From positions 1 to 6,989 of the forward strand of contig CATKHE010000304.1 in the NCBI GenBank assembly GCA_949747935.1: a DNA stretch of 6,989 bases, written 5' to 3'. The notes beneath the pieces were generated by a model. That model did not search any database, had not been told where the DNA came from, and worked only from the letters and a program-made list of their open reading frames with translations. Source of the stretch: an uncultured Eubacteriales bacterium (GTDB lineage: Bacteria; Bacillota_A; Clostridia; Oscillospirales; Oscillospiraceae). Position 1 is the first letter of the stretch. Each line of letters starts with the position of its first letter. Position numbers and translations under genes: made by a program. Positions 6,394 to 6,989 of the stretch are shown here, in pieces.

Positions 6394-6426
6394 GGCCCTA
6401 TTCGGCACAGCCTTCAACTGCGCCGC

Positions 6427-6465
6427 CTTAAAAAATCTTAATCCGTCCTTAAGAAAATCCTTATA
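6427..6465. promoter_or_regulatory. Phased CTTAA repeat array, probable OmpR/PhoB-family response-regulator site
   Basis: On the plus strand CTTAA occurs at 6427, 6437 and 6448 and CTTAT at 6460, with start spacings of 10, 11 and 12 bp, so all copies lie on one helix face. On the minus strand the core reads CTTAAG-N5-ATTAAG-N4-TTTAAG. This resembles direct-repeat sites of OmpR-family regulators, such as the CiaR box TTTAAG-N5-TTTAAG. The array ends about 4 bp before the place of the -35 box for the plus-strand small ORF, a typical activator position. It lies farther upstream of the minus-strand promoter. Confidence 0.6.
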
Positions 6466-6468
6466 TTT

Positions 6469-6497
6469 CCTTTCGTGCATTTTCACAACTGTATGAT
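6469..6497 (+). promoter_or_regulatory. Weak candidate promoter for the small ORF / BceA-like unit
   Basis: A -10 box TATGAT (6492-6497, five of six to consensus) has only CCTTTC at the 17-nt -35 position (6469-6474). A poor -35 directly after the phased repeats is what an activator-dependent promoter looks like. Transcription would begin near 6504, leaving room for AGGGAG (6520-6525). An alternative pair, TTCACA (6482-6487) with TACAGT at 19 nt, would start too close to the ribosome binding site. Confidence 0.4.
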
Positions 6498-6513
6498 ATG
6501 CTCTAGTACAGTT
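6487..6513. repeat. 7-bp inverted repeat with 13-bp spacer over the candidate -10
   Basis: AACTGTA (6487-6493) and TACAGTT (6507-6513) are exact reverse complements, with half-site centres 20 bp apart, about two helical turns. The element encloses most of the putative -10 box, so it could be an operator for a dimeric repressor. As RNA it could instead form a stem just before the ribosome binding site if transcription starts upstream of 6487. Confidence 0.45.
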
Positions 6514-6535
6514 AAACGAAGGGAGCCGATGCGCT

Positions 6536-6685
6536 ATGACAGAAAAGATCAAAACCGGACTGTGTGTCCTCGCCCTGCTGCTGGCCCTGCTGGCGGCCTA
6601 CACCCAGGAACTGGCATATCGAAGCCTTCCCAACAGCGGAACGGCGGTCCGCCCCGCCCCCTTCGCAGTGGTACAGGTCAGATAA
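6536..6685 (+). CDS. Small hydrophobic protein (49 residues) preceding a BceA-like ABC gene
   Basis: A short gene of unknown function: MTEKIKTG, then a hydrophobic stretch (about residues 8-21, LCVLALLLALLAAY), then a polar tail (22-49) ending in VVQVR. It is either a single-pass membrane peptide or a signal peptide followed by a secreted peptide of about 27 residues (a possible cut near AAYTQ). ATG 6536 has AGGGAG (6520-6525) 10 nt upstream. A competing ATG at 6529 in another frame is only 3 nt from the same site. The codons are GC-ending like the neighbouring genes (many CTG, GCC, ACC), which supports this frame. It lies 54 nt before the ABC gene on the same strand, with only a 5-bp hairpin (6692-6706) between, so the two are probably co-transcribed. 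Roles as a modulator or sensed substrate of the transporter are guesses from position. Confidence 0.65.
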   Translation: MTEKIKTGLCVLALLLALLAAYTQELAYRSLPNSGTAVRPAPFAVVQVR

Positions 6686-6739
6686 TATCCCTCCCCTCTG
6701 TGGGGAACCAACAGCTTAATTGGAAAAGGAGAAAACACG

Positions 6740-6989
6740 ATGTCTGAGATTTTAACCGTTACCGACCTGAAAAAGGTTTATGGAAAGGGCGGGTCGCTGA
6801 CCCGGGCCCTGGACGGGGTGTCCCTGTCTCTGGAGGCGGGGGAATTCGTGGGGGTGATGGGGCCCTCCGGGTCGGGCAAAACCACCCTGCTAAACTGCGT
6901 GTCCACCATCGACCGGCCCTCCGCCGGCTCCATCGTCATCGACGGGAAGGAGCTTACCCGCCTCAAGGGCAAGGAGCTGGCCAAATTCC
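6740..6989 (+). CDS. ABC transporter ATP-binding protein, MacB/BceA type (N-terminal part, cut by window end)
   Basis: The first 83 codons of an ATPase that usually works with an FtsX/MacB-fold permease. It begins MSEILTVTDLKKVYGKG, has Walker A GPSGSGKTT (41-49), and then LLNCVSTIDRPSAGSIVIDG (50-69). This is close to the 'LLN-ISTID-P-SG' segment typical of BceA-like ATPases of Firmicutes that handle antimicrobial peptides such as bacitracin. The charged LTRLKGKELAKF (72-83) leads towards the Q-loop, which lies outside the window. ATG 6740 has AAGGAGA (6726-6732) 7 nt upstream. BceAB-type loci normally also hold a large permease and a histidine kinase / response regulator pair; none is inside this window, so they may follow downstream. 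ATPase identity is secure; the BceA-like subtype is probable and the substrate is unknown. Confidence 0.9.
   Translation, partial: MSEILTVTDLKKVYGKGGSLTRALDGVSLSLEAGEFVGVMGPSGSGKTTLLNCVSTIDRPSAGSIVIDGKELTRLKGKELAKF

Noticed and set aside
6692..6706. TCCCC / GGGGA hairpin between the small ORF and the BceA-like gene, considered as a terminator or attenuator
   Set aside because: The stem is only 5 bp and no T-run follows, so it should not stop transcription.
6529..6747. Alternative frame from ATG 6529 giving a 72-residue protein
   Set aside because: Only 3 nt from the AGGGAG site, Pro/Gly/Arg-rich without a domain, and it runs into the following ABC gene; the 6536 frame has better spacing and codon use.

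Overview
The window comes from a GC-rich, endospore-forming Firmicute, most likely a gut Clostridium of the Oscillospiraceae / Flavonifractor-Intestinimonas kind. This is inferred from the divergent rpsT / gpr pair (ribosomal protein S20 beside the germination protease, an arrangement known from spore formers), strong AGGAGG-type ribosome binding sites, and visibly high GC with GC-ending codons. There is no RNA gene, CRISPR array or insertion sequence. No stretch over 300 bases lacks a gene; the non-coding gaps are 76-277, 1532-1684 and 6337-6535.

Layout. (1) 1-75, minus: the first 25 codons of rpsT, read from a good sigma-A promoter at 138-166. (2) 278-1531, plus: gpr (SASP protease, short form) and a 91-residue protein with one C-terminal membrane helix, followed by a hairpin-rich convergent terminator region (1562-1686). 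(3) 6336 down to 1685, minus: a tight four-gene operon of ABC ATPase, a zinc-ribbon / single-helix / large extracytoplasmic protein, and two related ABC-2 type permeases. The last three genes are translationally coupled (TGATG and GTGA overlaps). This looks like a complete exporter, with one ATPase, two different permease halves and a membrane accessory protein; its substrate is unknown. (4) 6337-6535: a divergent control region with three CTTAA repeats plus a CTTAT copy spaced 10-12 bp, and a separate 7-bp inverted repeat. (5) 6536-6989, plus: a 49-residue hydrophobic small protein and the start of a second ABC ATPase of the MacB/BceA (FtsX-permease partner) type, cut by the window end.

Reading of the whole: the left third is core sporulation and ribosome biology. 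The right two thirds hold two unrelated ABC systems transcribed away from each other from one regulatory region. The phased repeats resemble binding sites of OmpR/PhoB-family response regulators (for example CiaR-type TTTAAG-N5-TTTAAG). The plus-strand unit therefore looks like a two-component-regulated envelope-stress or antimicrobial-peptide resistance module, and its regulator may lie beyond 6989. The most unusual items are the zinc-ribbon membrane protein built into the ABC-2 operon, a perfect 26-bp palindrome inside its gene, the phased repeat array, and the small hydrophobic ORF in front of the BceA-like gene.
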